Positions 45,596-55,149 of a stretch of 56,478 nt of DNA are shown here, piece by piece; the stretch's first letter is position 1; each line of letters begins with the position of its first letter. The notes under the pieces were generated by a model. The model did not search any database and was not told the origin of the DNA. It saw nothing but the letters and a program-made list of their open reading frames with translations. The stretch lies in NCBI GenBank assembly GCA_903835385.1, contig CAILMQ010000040.1, positions 1-56,478 on the forward strand. The letters run 5' to 3'. This DNA comes from an uncultured Microcaldota archaeon. Its GTDB lineage: Archaea; Micrarchaeota; Micrarchaeia; Anstonellales; Bilamarchaeaceae. The position numbers and the translations under genes were made by a program.

Positions 45596-45690
45596 TCGCG
45601 AGCAGAAGAATAACCGAAAACGAAGCGACCATAAGACTGCAGGAGAGAAGAAAGGACTAACAGTAAGAAGTTCAACCCGTGATTTGCAAC
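45596..45690 (+). repeat. 'Tail' repeat, diverged single copy
   Basis: TCGCGAGC...ACGAAGCGACCATAAGACTGCAGGAGAGAAG...TAACAGTAAGAAGTTCAACC, related to 54595-54806. Confidence 0.75.
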
Positions 45691-45747
45691 CGATTCGGCA
45701 CTTTTTCCTCACCAACCTTTTTATTTAGTACCGTTGATTCTTCCAGC

Positions 45748-46695
45748 ATGGAACCCCAGCGGAAATTTGAAAAACAGGAGGGCAAGGCACCCCAGATTCT
45801 TAGGACCGCGCTGCTTCTTGCGGCGGTGTTCGTGGTGCTCATAATCGTTTTCATCGCAGCGACCTCATTGCTGCCTTCTTTCATGGGCAGGTGCGTGGCA
45901 GTGGTGCACATTGACACCGAACTCACCACCCAGGGCGACCCCGCCACGCTGTTGAGCGCTGGCAACCCCGGCTCAGGAGACCTGGCAAGAATAATAACGG
46001 ACCTGGACAAGCGGGATGATGTCGGCGCGGTGCTGTTCGTGTTCGATTCGCCGGGCGGCTCGGTGGTGGCCACGCACGAGATATACGATGCGGTCAAGGC
46101 CATGAAGAAGCCGAGAGTCTCCTATTTCAGGGAAATGGCGGCATCCGGCGCCTACTACGTGGCAAGCGGCACCGACTATATAATATCCGACCCGGATGCG
46201 ATCACCGGGAGCATAGGCGTGATAGCGACCTTCACGGACATGTCAGGCCTGCTGGAAAAGGTCGGCGTCAATATCACCAGCGTGACTTCAGGGGTGCACA
46301 AGGACATAGGCAGCCCGTCGCGGCCCATGACCGACGAGGAGAGGAACATCACATACTCCATAGTGTCCGAGGTATTCCAGGAGTTCAAGCAGATAGTGCT
46401 GCAGAACCGCGGTTCCAGGCTCGATTCAGCGCTCTTTGCCGGAGTGCTTGACGGCAGGATACTGTCCGGCAGCCAGGCCGTGAAGGTCGGGCTGGTGGAC
46501 CGGACCGGTACCGAGGAGGATGCGATAAAAAAGGCAGCGGACCTGGCGGGCATATCCTACACCGACCCGTCCGAAATAAGGATATGCGAAGTGCCCACCC
46601 GGGGCCAGGATGCGGGCCTGCTGGGCTCGCTGTCGTGGTTCAGGCTGCCGCAGCTGGGCGCCGCCTACCCGCAGACGAACCTGGACTACAAGTGA
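45748..46695 (+). CDS. sppA: Signal peptide peptidase SppA-like serine protease
   Basis: FVFDSPGGSVVATHEIYDAVKAMKKPRVSYFREMAASGAYYVASGTDYIISDPDAITGSIGVIA. Confidence 0.9.
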   Translation: MEPQRKFEKQEGKAPQILRTALLLAAVFVVLIIVFIAATSLLPSFMGRCVAVVHIDTELTTQGDPATLLSAGNPGSGDLARIITDLDKRDDVGAVLFVFDSPGGSVVATHEIYDAVKAMKKPRVSYFREMAASGAYYVASGTDYIISDPDAITGSIGVIATFTDMSGLLEKVGVNITSVTSGVHKDIGSPSRPMTDEERNITYSIVSEVFQEFKQIVLQNRGSRLDSALFAGVLDGRILSGSQAVKVGLVDRTGTEEDAIKKAADLAGISYTDPSEIRICEVPTRGQDAGLLGSLSWFRLPQLGAAYPQTNLDYK

Positions 46696-46788
46696 GCCCC
46701 GGCATCCGCTTGGGCCAAGGTGTTAAAGTGGGTAAAAATGAGAAAAAGGATATGGTTTTTAAATGCTATGTGAACAAAAGTGATTGAT

Positions 46789-47412
46789 ATGAGGGCATTC
46801 ATATTCTCACTAGACTCTTTCGTAGCCTTCACCCTGGCGCTTGTCGCCATCTACACCCTGATATTTTTCTCAGCCATACCCTCCTCATATTATTACCTGC
46901 TCACCCAGGGCCATTACCTGGCCAAGGACTCGCTCTACTCGCTGTCAACTTCGGACTGCGTGGCGTCGTCATCCAAATTCTCATGCTCCCTGAAGAGGAG
47001 TTCGCTCCTTGACAACATCGCGTTCATGCAGGACGAAACCTACAGGAAGATGGACATCATGAATTCCATCGGCGAGGCGGTGCCCAACCAGTTCGGCTAT
47101 GTGCTGGAAGTGAGCCAGGACAACGGCGCGACCTGGGCAAGCCTTTACAATACCTCTTCAGAAACCGGTGACAGCCACGCAAAAACGAAAAGGAAGCTGA
47201 GCGTGTCGTCCCAGGTGGTGGTGTTCAAGAACCCGGACGACCTGTTGAAGAACGAGCCGGACCCGTTCATGTACGAGACGTGCAACGCAGGCAAAACCGG
47301 CCCGGTGCTCACCTGCTCGAACTCCCCGTCCAACCCGCCCACGGGCCCGGGCGGCGCAGATTACGTGCCATCCCCGAGCTTCAGGCTCGTGAGGCTTACC
47401 ATATTCATATAG
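46789..47412 (+). CDS. Pilin-like/surface protein with N-terminal hydrophobic helix
   Basis: MRAFIFSLDSFVAFTLALVAIYTLIFFSAIP. Confidence 0.6.
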   Translation: MRAFIFSLDSFVAFTLALVAIYTLIFFSAIPSSYYYLLTQGHYLAKDSLYSLSTSDCVASSSKFSCSLKRSSLLDNIAFMQDETYRKMDIMNSIGEAVPNQFGYVLEVSQDNGATWASLYNTSSETGDSHAKTKRKLSVSSQVVVFKNPDDLLKNEPDPFMYETCNAGKTGPVLTCSNSPSNPPTGPGGADYVPSPSFRLVRLTIFI

Positions 47413-47422
47413 GTGATTGACG

Positions 47423-49042
47423 GTGCAGAAGACGGGAAAAAAGGACAAAATTTGCAAAAATTTTGTACGCCGTGGTAAATCAAATTTACCGCGCAAGGAT
47501 AACCGGAAGGGATTCCTATTCGTGGTCACCATATTCCTCATCCTCACCTACATACTGCTCTCCATATCGGTGTGGGTGAAATCCATTGAGACCGCGGAGC
47601 GCGGCTATTCCGAGATGTACAAGGAATCCAACGTGGGACTCGCCATGGAGCAGATAACCCAGGGCAAGGTCGAGTCCGTGTCCTCCATGGTTCTCAACCG
47701 GGCCCTGTTCGTGCTCAACAACTACTCCATCGACAACCCGCTGAAGGCCGGCCCTCCGGGCGACGGCTACCATTATGTGAACGCCTTCTTCGCACAATGG
47801 CTGGTGAGCGGCGCGCCTGACGGAGAGGATTTCGAGTACGGAACCGCGCCCTCTGACAGCAACTCCTCCATGACCGCGTGGATGGCGAGCCTGAACAATT
47901 CGATGTCCGCAATCGGGGTGCATGTGGACCGCTTCAGGATATACGATTTCAGCATTTTCCAAACCGACGTGGACACGCTGAACTATTCCTACAAAATGGA
48001 ACTTGGCATGCGGGACATGTCAGGCGCCACTTCCGTCTCAAGGACCTATGTCATCGCGGGCTCGGTGAACATCACCGGCCTGCCTGACCCTGCAATCGCC
48101 AGGGCATCTGCAATAATATCCAAAGAGCACGAGATATCCGGCAGGAGGTTTTACTTCCTGAAAAACACATATGACGGCTCCACGGGCAGCCTGGCCCCCG
48201 GGCCCGTCTCACTCGGTTCCCCGCAGGCCGGCCAGGGATGGTTCTACGGCTATCTCACCAGCACCGGCGATTCCGCCTCGGTAAGCATGTCAGAACGGGG
48301 AAACTATATCCTTGTCGGCACATATGATGCCATACTGCACTCAAACTACACCGATTTCGGCGCCTACATCGTGACCTCGCCAATTTTGTACCCGGACAAC
48401 TGTTATGTAAGGGACGAAAACGGCACGGTAATAGCCACATACCCGAACGAGGGAAGCACATTCAACCCCGTGATATACTCCGGCGCCGCGTGCACCCCCG
48501 GAACCGGCAGCGTGGATACCGGCAACCCCTTCGTGGTCGCGTCGGGTTTCGACATAAACAACGCCCCGCCCTGCCCGGACCTGAAAACCGGCGCCCTTGA
48601 CAGGCGCTGCATGCTCTTCGTCACAGCGGCTGATGTAGGCGCAGGGCCGCTGCAAAAGAACTCCGGGCCCCAGAACGCCTATGACATAGAGAACATCCGC
48701 GATTACACGCTCTGCGGCTATTACATGCACGACCCTGCCGCGCCGTCCTATTTGCACAGGCTCATGAACGACTCCTACCAGTACCGCGACAGCGCATACG
48801 GGATATCCACGTTCCTCATCGGCATCTATGCGAACAACACAATCGTAGACTCGTATAGCAGGCTGGATTACGACGTGTTCCGCATGGAGGCTGGCACGCC
48901 GGTCCGCGGCATGCCAGGGTGCAAGGATCTCAGCATGTGCAGCCAGTCTCCGGAGACGGGGATATTCTTCCTGAGCACGGATGCGATAAACGCGTTCGGC
49001 CTGGGTGCGCTGTCCTGCGCGAGCGGTCCGAGGTGCAAGTGA
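47423..49042 (+). CDS. Pilin-like/surface protein with N-terminal TM (start 47417 TTG or 47423 GTG)
   Basis: FLFVVTIFLILTYILLSISVWV; AGGTGAT upstream of 47423. Confidence 0.65.
   Translation: MQKTGKKDKICKNFVRRGKSNLPRKDNRKGFLFVVTIFLILTYILLSISVWVKSIETAERGYSEMYKESNVGLAMEQITQGKVESVSSMVLNRALFVLNNYSIDNPLKAGPPGDGYHYVNAFFAQWLVSGAPDGEDFEYGTAPSDSNSSMTAWMASLNNSMSAIGVHVDRFRIYDFSIFQTDVDTLNYSYKMELGMRDMSGATSVSRTYVIAGSVNITGLPDPAIARASAIISKEHEISGRRFYFLKNTYDGSTGSLAPGPVSLGSPQAGQGWFYGYLTSTGDSASVSMSERGNYILVGTYDAILHSNYTDFGAYIVTSPILYPDNCYVRDENGTVIATYPNEGSTFNPVIYSGAACTPGTGSVDTGNPFVVASGFDINNAPPCPDLKTGALDRRCMLFVTAADVGAGPLQKNSGPQNAYDIENIRDYTLCGYYMHDPAAPSYLHRLMNDSYQYRDSAYGISTFLIGIYANNTIVDSYSRLDYDVFRMEAGTPVRGMPGCKDLSMCSQSPETGIFFLSTDAINAFGLGALSCASGPRCK
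47444..47493. repeat. Two-hairpin palindromic module, copy 2 (inside an ORF 5' end)
   Basis: GACAAAATTTGCAAAAATTTTGTAC plus CGTGGTAAAT-CAA-ATTTACCGCG. Confidence 0.78.
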
Positions 49043-49512
49043 TGGCAGAAAAACACATGCGCGGCCAAGTGATTATTGCGCGACCCAGCGCCACGGCTCG
49101 CTGCCTGCGAGGGCAGGCATCGATGGAACTTTTGGTCACCTTGGGGGTGGTCATAGCATTCACCATCCCGGTGGTTTTCCTGCTGCTTTCGGTGTCCTCG
49201 GTCGGCTATGAGAAGGCGGCCAAGGACCAGGCTGACGCGAGCGCCCGCTCGCTCGCCGACAGCATAAACAACGTGTACGCCCAGGGCGACGGGGCCAAGC
49301 GCGTGGTGCTGCTCAACGCGCCCAGCACCACCAAGGAAATATCCATAAGCGGCGGCGAGGTGGTGGTGACGATAAAGACGTCCACCGGGGATTATGATGG
49401 AACCGCCCCGATCTTCGCCAACGTGTCCTATACGGCTCCGGTGACGCAAAAGGCAGGGCTCATGGACCTCAACGTCACGAACTCCAATGGCCAGGTGGTC
49501 ATCCGTGGCTAG
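49042..49512 (+). CDS. Class III signal-peptide-like pilin
   Basis: RGQASMELLVTLGVVIAFTIPVVFLLL (Q-x-S-x-E then hydrophobic). Confidence 0.75.
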   Translation: MAEKHMRGQVIIARPSATARCLRGQASMELLVTLGVVIAFTIPVVFLLLSVSSVGYEKAAKDQADASARSLADSINNVYAQGDGAKRVVLLNAPSTTKEISISGGEVVVTIKTSTGDYDGTAPIFANVSYTAPVTQKAGLMDLNVTNSNGQVVIRG

Positions 49513-50047
49513 CAGCAAAGGGCAGGCCGCTATCGCGCGTCGTTCCGCCGCGTCTCGCAACCTGCAAGGCCAAGTGGCGACCGAATTCTTTCTTTACGTT
49601 TCAGTGTTCATGTTCATGGCCATAGCCGCATTCTTCATAATCAACGCCGTCCAGAGCAGCGAGATTCCACGGACCGAGGGAACAATTGCCAAGGACACCG
49701 GAAACCTCTTCGCCTCATCCATAACTATGGCGGTGAAGAACGGGAACGGCTTCACTTACGAATACACGTTCCCAAGGACCATACTGGACGGCCCATACAC
49801 GCTCTCGTTCTCAACGGAAAATGGCAACCACTTCATGGTGCTTGACTGGGAAGGCAGGTACGGCAACTTCAGCGAGTCATACGATCTTCCCGGCTACCGC
49901 TACAAATTCCCTCCCGGGGGCTGCATAGACCCGTCCGCCCAGACGCCGGATGTTTTTGTGTTCCAGAGTTCCAGGCAGGGCTGCTCGGATACGCTCACGC
50001 TAAGCAACGACGGAGAAAACCTCACGATAGTCAACGGTGCATCATGA
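49505..50047 (+). CDS. Class III signal-peptide-like pilin
   Basis: LQGQVATEFFLYVSVFMFMAIAAFFIINA; GTG start overlapping the previous stop. Confidence 0.65.
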   Translation: MASSKGQAAIARRSAASRNLQGQVATEFFLYVSVFMFMAIAAFFIINAVQSSEIPRTEGTIAKDTGNLFASSITMAVKNGNGFTYEYTFPRTILDGPYTLSFSTENGNHFMVLDWEGRYGNFSESYDLPGYRYKFPPGGCIDPSAQTPDVFVFQSSRQGCSDTLTLSNDGENLTIVNGAS

Positions 50048-50568
50048 TGATAAGCCCGCACGGTTACCGGAAAGGCCAGTATTTCAGCTTCGATGCGATA
50101 GTGGCATCAGTGATATTCGTGCTCACGCTGGTCATGCTGCTGTCCTACTGGCACAGCGTGAGGACCTATCTGGATTACCAGGCGAACGACATCAGCAAGG
50201 ACGCATCGCGCATCTCGGACATGCTCTTCACGCCGCCGACCGGAGACTGCACCACGGGCATCACACGGCTAGGGCTCGCCTCATCCTGGAGCGACCCGAG
50301 AATGAACCTGACGCAGCTCCAATGCACCATAAGCGCCCTGAAGACATCCGACGAGGTGAAGGCTGCGCTCGGTTCTTCCTATAACGTGTCCATAGTGGTC
50401 ACCGACTTGTCTTATGAGACTCCGGCGCCCTATACCATAGGTGACGACCCCGCCGGGCCGTCGTTCTTCGACAGCAAAACCGAAGTCGCCAAGATAAGGA
50501 GAATAGGCACGCTGATGACTCCGGACGGGAACCACATCGCAACCGTGGACGTCTACGTCTACGAGTAG
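50044..50568 (+). CDS. Pilin-like surface protein
   Basis: YRKGQYFSFDAIVASVIFVLTLVMLLSYW. Confidence 0.65.
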   Translation: MMISPHGYRKGQYFSFDAIVASVIFVLTLVMLLSYWHSVRTYLDYQANDISKDASRISDMLFTPPTGDCTTGITRLGLASSWSDPRMNLTQLQCTISALKTSDEVKAALGSSYNVSIVVTDLSYETPAPYTIGDDPAGPSFFDSKTEVAKIRRIGTLMTPDGNHIATVDVYVYE

Positions 50569-50571
50569 GGG

Positions 50572-51843
50572 CTAATCCACAACTTCCCCGAAAAGCGAAT
50601 TGTGGTTGGCCCGGATTATCCTCATCTTCAGCCTTTGGCCCAGTTCCCCTTCAAATCCCTTCACAACGACCTGCCTGTACCCGGGAGTCCGGCCCTTGAA
50701 ATCGCGCTTCTTCTCGGTTATGAGGACGTCGAACGCCCTTCCCACCATCACCCGGTTACTCTCCGTGCATATCCTTCTTACCAGCGCGGACGCCTCCAGG
50801 CTGCGCCTTTTGATTTCGCGCGTGTCCAGCTGCTTCAGCCCTTTCGCCCTTGTCCCGGGCCTCGGGCTGAACTTGGACAGGTTGGTGACATCCGGCTTCA
50901 CGCGCCTGAGCAGCTCAACGGTATCCTGGAAATCGTCTTCGCTTTCAGTGGGATAGCCGACAATGACGTCCGTCGCTACCGTCATGCCCGGAATGTTTCT
51001 CCTGAAGTCCGCCACAACGGATTCGAAATCAGCGACCGTGTGCTTCCTTCCCATGTCTTTGACAACCCGTTCGCTTCCCGACTGGACCGGGATGTGGAGG
51101 AATTTATACATTTTCGGGCCCTTGAATTCGCCCAGCAGAGCATCCTTCATCCTAAGCGCATGGTCCGGGTTTATCATGCCGAGCCTCACCATGAAATCAT
51201 TCTCCATCCCGTTCACGCAGCGCAGGAGGGACGGCAGGTCGGTTTGGATGTCAAGCCCGTAGGCGCCCGTGTCCATGGCCGTAATCTGGACCTCCTTCGC
51301 GCCCTGACGGACGCCTTCCTTCACCCGCGAGAGGACCGCCTGCGGGCCCATGCTCCTGAGCCCGGGCCGGGCGAGCTTCGTCTGGCAATAGGCGCACATG
51401 CCGGTGCAGCCTTCCGCGATGGCGAGCCGCATTATGGGTTTTGTCAGGATGAATGGCAAGCCGTCCTTCGGGCTGATGCCCCTGTACTCCGTGGCCTGGC
51501 CGCAGAGCGCGTCCTCCACGGCATCGCCAATCCTGTGGAGTGCCCCGGGCCAGACAATGGGGGAATCGGTGAGCCTCCGGAGCCTTTCTGCATTGGCTGC
51601 CATGCAGCCTGCGACAACGAGTTTTTTGCCGAGCGATTCCAGCTTTTTTATGCGCGCGAGTATCCTGTTTTCAGTGGGGCCCTTCACGGTGCAGGTGTTG
51701 AGGATGAGCACGTCCGCACCATCAGTTCCGCCGCGGCCCAGGACGCGGTACCCAAGGCCGGTCAGTATCGCCTCGAGAGTGTCCGAGTCCGCCTGGTTCA
51801 TGGTGCAGCCGTAGGTCTCAATGGCTATCGTTGCCTTCGTCAT
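50572..51843 (-). CDS. MiaB-like tRNA methylthiotransferase (radical SAM, MtaB/CDKAL1-type)
   Basis: [33 protein letters not shown] (CxxxCxxC), [11 protein letters not shown]. Confidence 0.9.
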   Translation of the reverse strand: MTKATIAIETYGCTMNQADSDTLEAILTGLGYRVLGRGGTDGADVLILNTCTVKGPTENRILARIKKLESLGKKLVVAGCMAANAERLRRLTDSPIVWPGALHRIGDAVEDALCGQATEYRGISPKDGLPFILTKPIMRLAIAEGCTGMCAYCQTKLARPGLRSMGPQAVLSRVKEGVRQGAKEVQITAMDTGAYGLDIQTDLPSLLRCVNGMENDFMVRLGMINPDHALRMKDALLGEFKGPKMYKFLHIPVQSGSERVVKDMGRKHTVADFESVVADFRRNIPGMTVATDVIVGYPTESEDDFQDTVELLRRVKPDVTNLSKFSPRPGTRAKGLKQLDTREIKRRSLEASALVRRICTESNRVMVGRAFDVLITEKKRDFKGRTPGYRQVVVKGFEGELGQRLKMRIIRANHNSLFGEVVD

Positions 51844-51877
51844 AGTTTTATTAAGCCCGCACAGCAATAAAAAACTT

Positions 51878-52348
51878 ATGAAAACGAAAACCGAATATCT
51901 CGCAATGGAGACCGGGGCGCGGTTCGAGTTCGTCCGCATAACCGAGCGGGTCCAGGAGGCGGTCGCGAAATCCGGCGTGAAGGAGGGGCTGGCGCTCGTC
52001 AACCCCATGCACATAACCGCCGCGGTCATCGTGAACGACAATGAGCCGGGCCTGCAAAGGGACTATCTGGCCGTGCTCGAGCGCCTCGTGCCCTATGGCG
52101 CCGACTACCGCCACAATGACACCGGTGATGTGGCCGGCGTTTGCCGCCGTCCATCCCCAGGGCTCGCTTCGTTCGCCCGTGGGGAAGATAATGCCGCATC
52201 GCACATCTGGCGCCAGCTCATAGGGCACCAGGTTGTGATGCCGATAACCAACGGAAAGCTCGACCTGGGCCCATGGGAGCAGATTTTCTACTGCGAGTTC
52301 GACGGTCAAAGGAAGAAGCGGGTGCTGATAAAAATAATCGGGGAATGA
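51878..52348 (+). CDS. YjbQ/UPF0047 family protein with apparent palindromic in-frame insertion
   Basis: [31 protein letters not shown]...[53 protein letters not shown]. Confidence 0.85.
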   Translation: MKTKTEYLAMETGARFEFVRITERVQEAVAKSGVKEGLALVNPMHITAAVIVNDNEPGLQRDYLAVLERLVPYGADYRHNDTGDVAGVCRRPSPGLASFARGEDNAASHIWRQLIGHQVVMPITNGKLDLGPWEQIFYCEFDGQRKKRVLIKIIGE

Positions 52349-52418
52349 GCGGGCGGATAATTAAATTAAAATAAGGATAAAAGAAAATAAAATAAGGATA
52401 AAAGAAAAAAAAGGAAAT

Positions 52419-53810
52419 TCAACTGCTGCCCTTCGTGGCGATCTCGATGCCCGGCGGCCTCTTGTTCACATTGCCGATTTTCACGCCCACGAGCACCTTC
52501 ACGCCCTTGTTCGCGGCCAGGTCCACCAGGCGCTGGGTTATGATGCCGTCGAAGACTATGGCCTGGACGTCCCTGCTGTCCTCCAGCGATTTTATCACGT
52601 CCCTGACCTTCATCTCCGCCATCTTTTCGCTTCCCGCGCCGTAGAACTTCGCGCTCAGCGTGTTGTTCAGGCCGTCCAGCTCCTTCATCAGGAACTGCAT
52701 GTCGTGATGGCCTGCGGCCCTCGGCGCCGCCTCCTGCGGCCTCTGCGCCTGCCTCGGCACGGGCATCGGAATAGGTGCCGGGGCAACGGGTTCCAGGATT
52801 ACCGGCCTGTCAACGACCGGCGGGCTATCGGGCCTCTCGAACTCTATCCTTTCCTGCTCGTAAGGCCTGTCCCTCTCCGGCTCCTCAGGCACGGTCTGCT
52901 CCTCCCTGGCCTGGAATTCCGGCTTCCGGACCGGGAACTTCTTCCTGAAATCCGGCCTCTCCTCGTATCTCCTCTGCGCCTTCTGCGCAGAGCTGTCCTC
53001 GTAGGGCACCTTGGAGCGGATGCACTTTATGAGTTCCTTCCTGGTGAGCTCCTCCACCTCCTTGCCCTGGGGCGCGCGGGCCACGAATTCCACATCCACG
53101 CCGCCCTGCACCAGCTCGTTGAGGATGATGTCCCCTCCCCGGTCGCCGTCCAGGAACGCCGTGACCTCCTTCTTCTTGGAAAGCTCCGGGATGCTGCGGG
53201 GCACCTTGGCGCCGCCTATGGCGATCACGTTGGTGATGTCGTTCTTCAGCATGTTCACCACGTCCGCCCTGCCTTCCACCAGGATGAGCTCGTCGTTCCT
53301 TGCCACGCCCGGCCCTGCGGACAGGCGGTCCGGCCCGTATTCCACGATTTCCGCCATCTTGACCTCGTCGCGGACCATGTCGGATATCTCCTTGCTCTCC
53401 GGTATCTCGTCCACCAGCAGGTTCTTGAGCAGGCTCTTGGCCCTGTCCACGAGAGCCTTTCTCTTTAGGTTCCGCGTGTCCTCCACCTTCATGACCTTGA
53501 GCCTGGCCTCGCAGGGGCCTATCCGATCAACGGTTTCGAGTGCCGCCGCGATTATGCAGGTCTCCACCATGTCCAGGGAGCTGGGTATCTTTATGGTGCC
53601 CACGGTCCTGCCTTCCCTGCCGGCCAGGTCGACTTCTATTCTTCCTATCCTGCCATTCTTCTGCAGGTCCCTGAGGTCGAGCTCGTCGCCCAGGAGGCCC
53701 TCGGTCTGGCCGAAAATAGCGCCGACCACGTCAGGTTTCTCCACCAGCCCGCCGATGTCGACGTTGGTGTATACGAGATATTTCACAGTATCTATGTACG
53801 TCTTTGCCAT
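52419..53810 (-). CDS. dnaG: Archaeal DnaG-type primase
   Basis: Start MAKTYIDTVKYLVYTNVDIGGLVEKPDVVGAIFGQTEGLLGDELDLRDLQKNGRIGRIEV; Toprim ELILVEGRADVVNMLK...TAFLDGDRGGD. Confidence 0.95.
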   Translation of the reverse strand: MAKTYIDTVKYLVYTNVDIGGLVEKPDVVGAIFGQTEGLLGDELDLRDLQKNGRIGRIEVDLAGREGRTVGTIKIPSSLDMVETCIIAAALETVDRIGPCEARLKVMKVEDTRNLKRKALVDRAKSLLKNLLVDEIPESKEISDMVRDEVKMAEIVEYGPDRLSAGPGVARNDELILVEGRADVVNMLKNDITNVIAIGGAKVPRSIPELSKKKEVTAFLDGDRGGDIILNELVQGGVDVEFVARAPQGKEVEELTRKELIKCIRSKVPYEDSSAQKAQRRYEERPDFRKKFPVRKPEFQAREEQTVPEEPERDRPYEQERIEFERPDSPPVVDRPVILEPVAPAPIPMPVPRQAQRPQEAAPRAAGHHDMQFLMKELDGLNNTLSAKFYGAGSEKMAEMKVRDVIKSLEDSRDVQAIVFDGIITQRLVDLAANKGVKVLVGVKIGNVNKRPPGIEIATKGSS

Positions 53811-54029
53811 AATGTTCACCTTTTGCTGTTCATGCCCATGTAGCCTTAACCCTGGGCCCAGAATTAGAGAATCACGACGCAACGTCACCACGGCACTGTG
53901 CACTGTTGACCATCCAGGGGCGTTTGGCGCCACTGTCCCGCCATCCCTCGCGGGATGAGCGGTTCCTTCAAAGCTTATAGCTCAGGCGGCCATCCATGCA
54001 CAGCGCATGAATGCGATAAATGGGGTCTT

Positions 54030-54476
54030 TCAACCCAGCGTGGCCCTTTCCTCTATGAGGTCGACCACTATGGGGAATATCTTCATGATGTCCCCCTCGC
54101 TTATGATGCCTATCAATTCATTATCGTCATTCACTACGGGGAGCCGCTTTATCCGGTTCTCCCTCATCGCTTTCGCAGCGTCTTCGATCGTCGTCTCGGG
54201 CTTGACCACCCGCAGGGGCTTGGTCATAACATCATCGACCTTCGCCTTGTAAGGGTCGAGGTTCTTCGCTATGACCTTGTGAACGATATCCCTTTCGGTG
54301 ATAATTCCCTTGGCCCTTTTCGCTTCGACGCCTTCAACGACGATTATGGAACCTATTTCGTTCTTTTTCATCAGCTTGGCGGCGTCCAGCAGGCCTGCGC
54401 CCATAGGGACCACGACGACCTTCTTGGTCATGATGTCTCCTACTTTCAATTCTGAACCCATAAGGTTTGTTTTCAT
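54030..54476 (-). CDS. CBS-domain pair protein
   Basis: VGDIMTKKVVVVPMGAGLLDAAKLMKKNEIGSIIVVE...DDVMTKPLRVVKPETTIEDAAKAMRENRIKRLPVV. Confidence 0.9.
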   Translation of the reverse strand: MKTNLMGSELKVGDIMTKKVVVVPMGAGLLDAAKLMKKNEIGSIIVVEGVEAKRAKGIITERDIVHKVIAKNLDPYKAKVDDVMTKPLRVVKPETTIEDAAKAMRENRIKRLPVVNDDNELIGIISEGDIMKIFPIVVDLIEERATLG

Positions 54477-54594
54477 CGGAAATGTTTAAAAAGCCCGAAT
54501 ATGGGGGTTTGCCCCCTCCAGGCATGAAATACGTGGCATTTGATGTTTTAATATGCTACTGTTTCCGAAAAACGGCCCAGGTTTAAACCGCAAT

Positions 54595-54806
54595 GGCTTC
54601 GCGAGCCTAAGACGAGCTGGGGACGAAGCGACCCTAGGAAGACGGGAGAGAAGCGATGAATTACAGTAGGAGGTTCAACCTTTAGTTTTAATCAGCAGCC
54701 GGCTTCGCGAGCCTAAGACGAGCTGGGGACGAAGCGACCCTAGGAAGACGGGAGAGAAGCGATGAATTACAGTAGGAGGTTCAACCTTTAGTTTTAATCA
54801 GCAGCC
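54595..54806 (+). repeat. Perfect 106-bp tandem duplication
   Basis: GGCTTCGCGAGCCTAAGACGAGCTGGGGACGAAGCGACCC...TTTTAATCAGCAGCC at 54595-54700 and 54701-54806, identical by eye. Confidence 0.95.
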
Positions 54807-54820
54807 GGAACAAACATCTT

Positions 54821-55029
54821 CGGAACGGTTTTGGACGGATAATTCCTTTCCAACAGACGGCCTGGCGTTTTCCCGAATAGGGGTATAAGCCAGCCTCGCC
54901 CGGTTGTCCACCGGCCCGAATTGCCCTTTAGCTGTCGCCGGAACGGTTTTGGACGGATAATTCCTTTCCAACAGGCGGCCTGGCGTTTTCCCGAATAGGG
55001 GTATAAGCCAGCCTCGCCCGGTTGTCCAC
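54821..55029. repeat. Two near-identical 91-bp direct repeats (54821-54911 and 54939-55029)
   Basis: CGGAACGGTTTTGGACGGATAATTCCTTTCCAACA[G/..]...CGGCCTGGCGTTTTCCCGAATAGGGGTATAAGCCAGCCTCGCCCGGTTGTCCAC; one A/G difference seen. Confidence 0.95.
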
Positions 55030-55149
55030 AGGTCCGGCATCAGTTTTTTCATGTGGCCGCAAAAAACAGCCATATGGTCGGCGCGGTTTTACAGGGCCCC
55101 GTAGGGCCTTTTTGGCCCGCATCGGCACCTTAACCCGCGATTTTTTCAT

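Noticed and set aside
45370-45690. Possible CRISPR array in the hairpin-rich region
   Set aside because: No regularly spaced identical repeats and no cas genes in the window; stems differ from each other in sequence.
52368-52412. Short AT-rich tandem (AAAATAAGGATAAAAGAAA twice, 21-bp period)
   Set aside because: Low-complexity sequence between convergent genes; most simply a transcription terminator region.
53881-53965. Small hairpins (e.g. ATCCC-TCGC-GGGAT) upstream of dnaG, considered as another array
   Set aside because: Only short interrupted stems; no sequence shared with the three arrays that I could see.
55091-55113. GGCCC-CGTA-GGGCC followed by TTTTT
   Set aside because: Could be a terminator, but it is short, lies on the strand opposite the adjacent genes, and nothing supports an upstream transcript.
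54798-55149. Two minus-strand ORFs sharing PVDNRARLAYTPIRENARP.VGKELSVQNRS
   Set aside because: They are produced by the 91-bp direct repeats; the 118-bp period shifts frame between copies, so conservation is at DNA/RNA level rather than protein.
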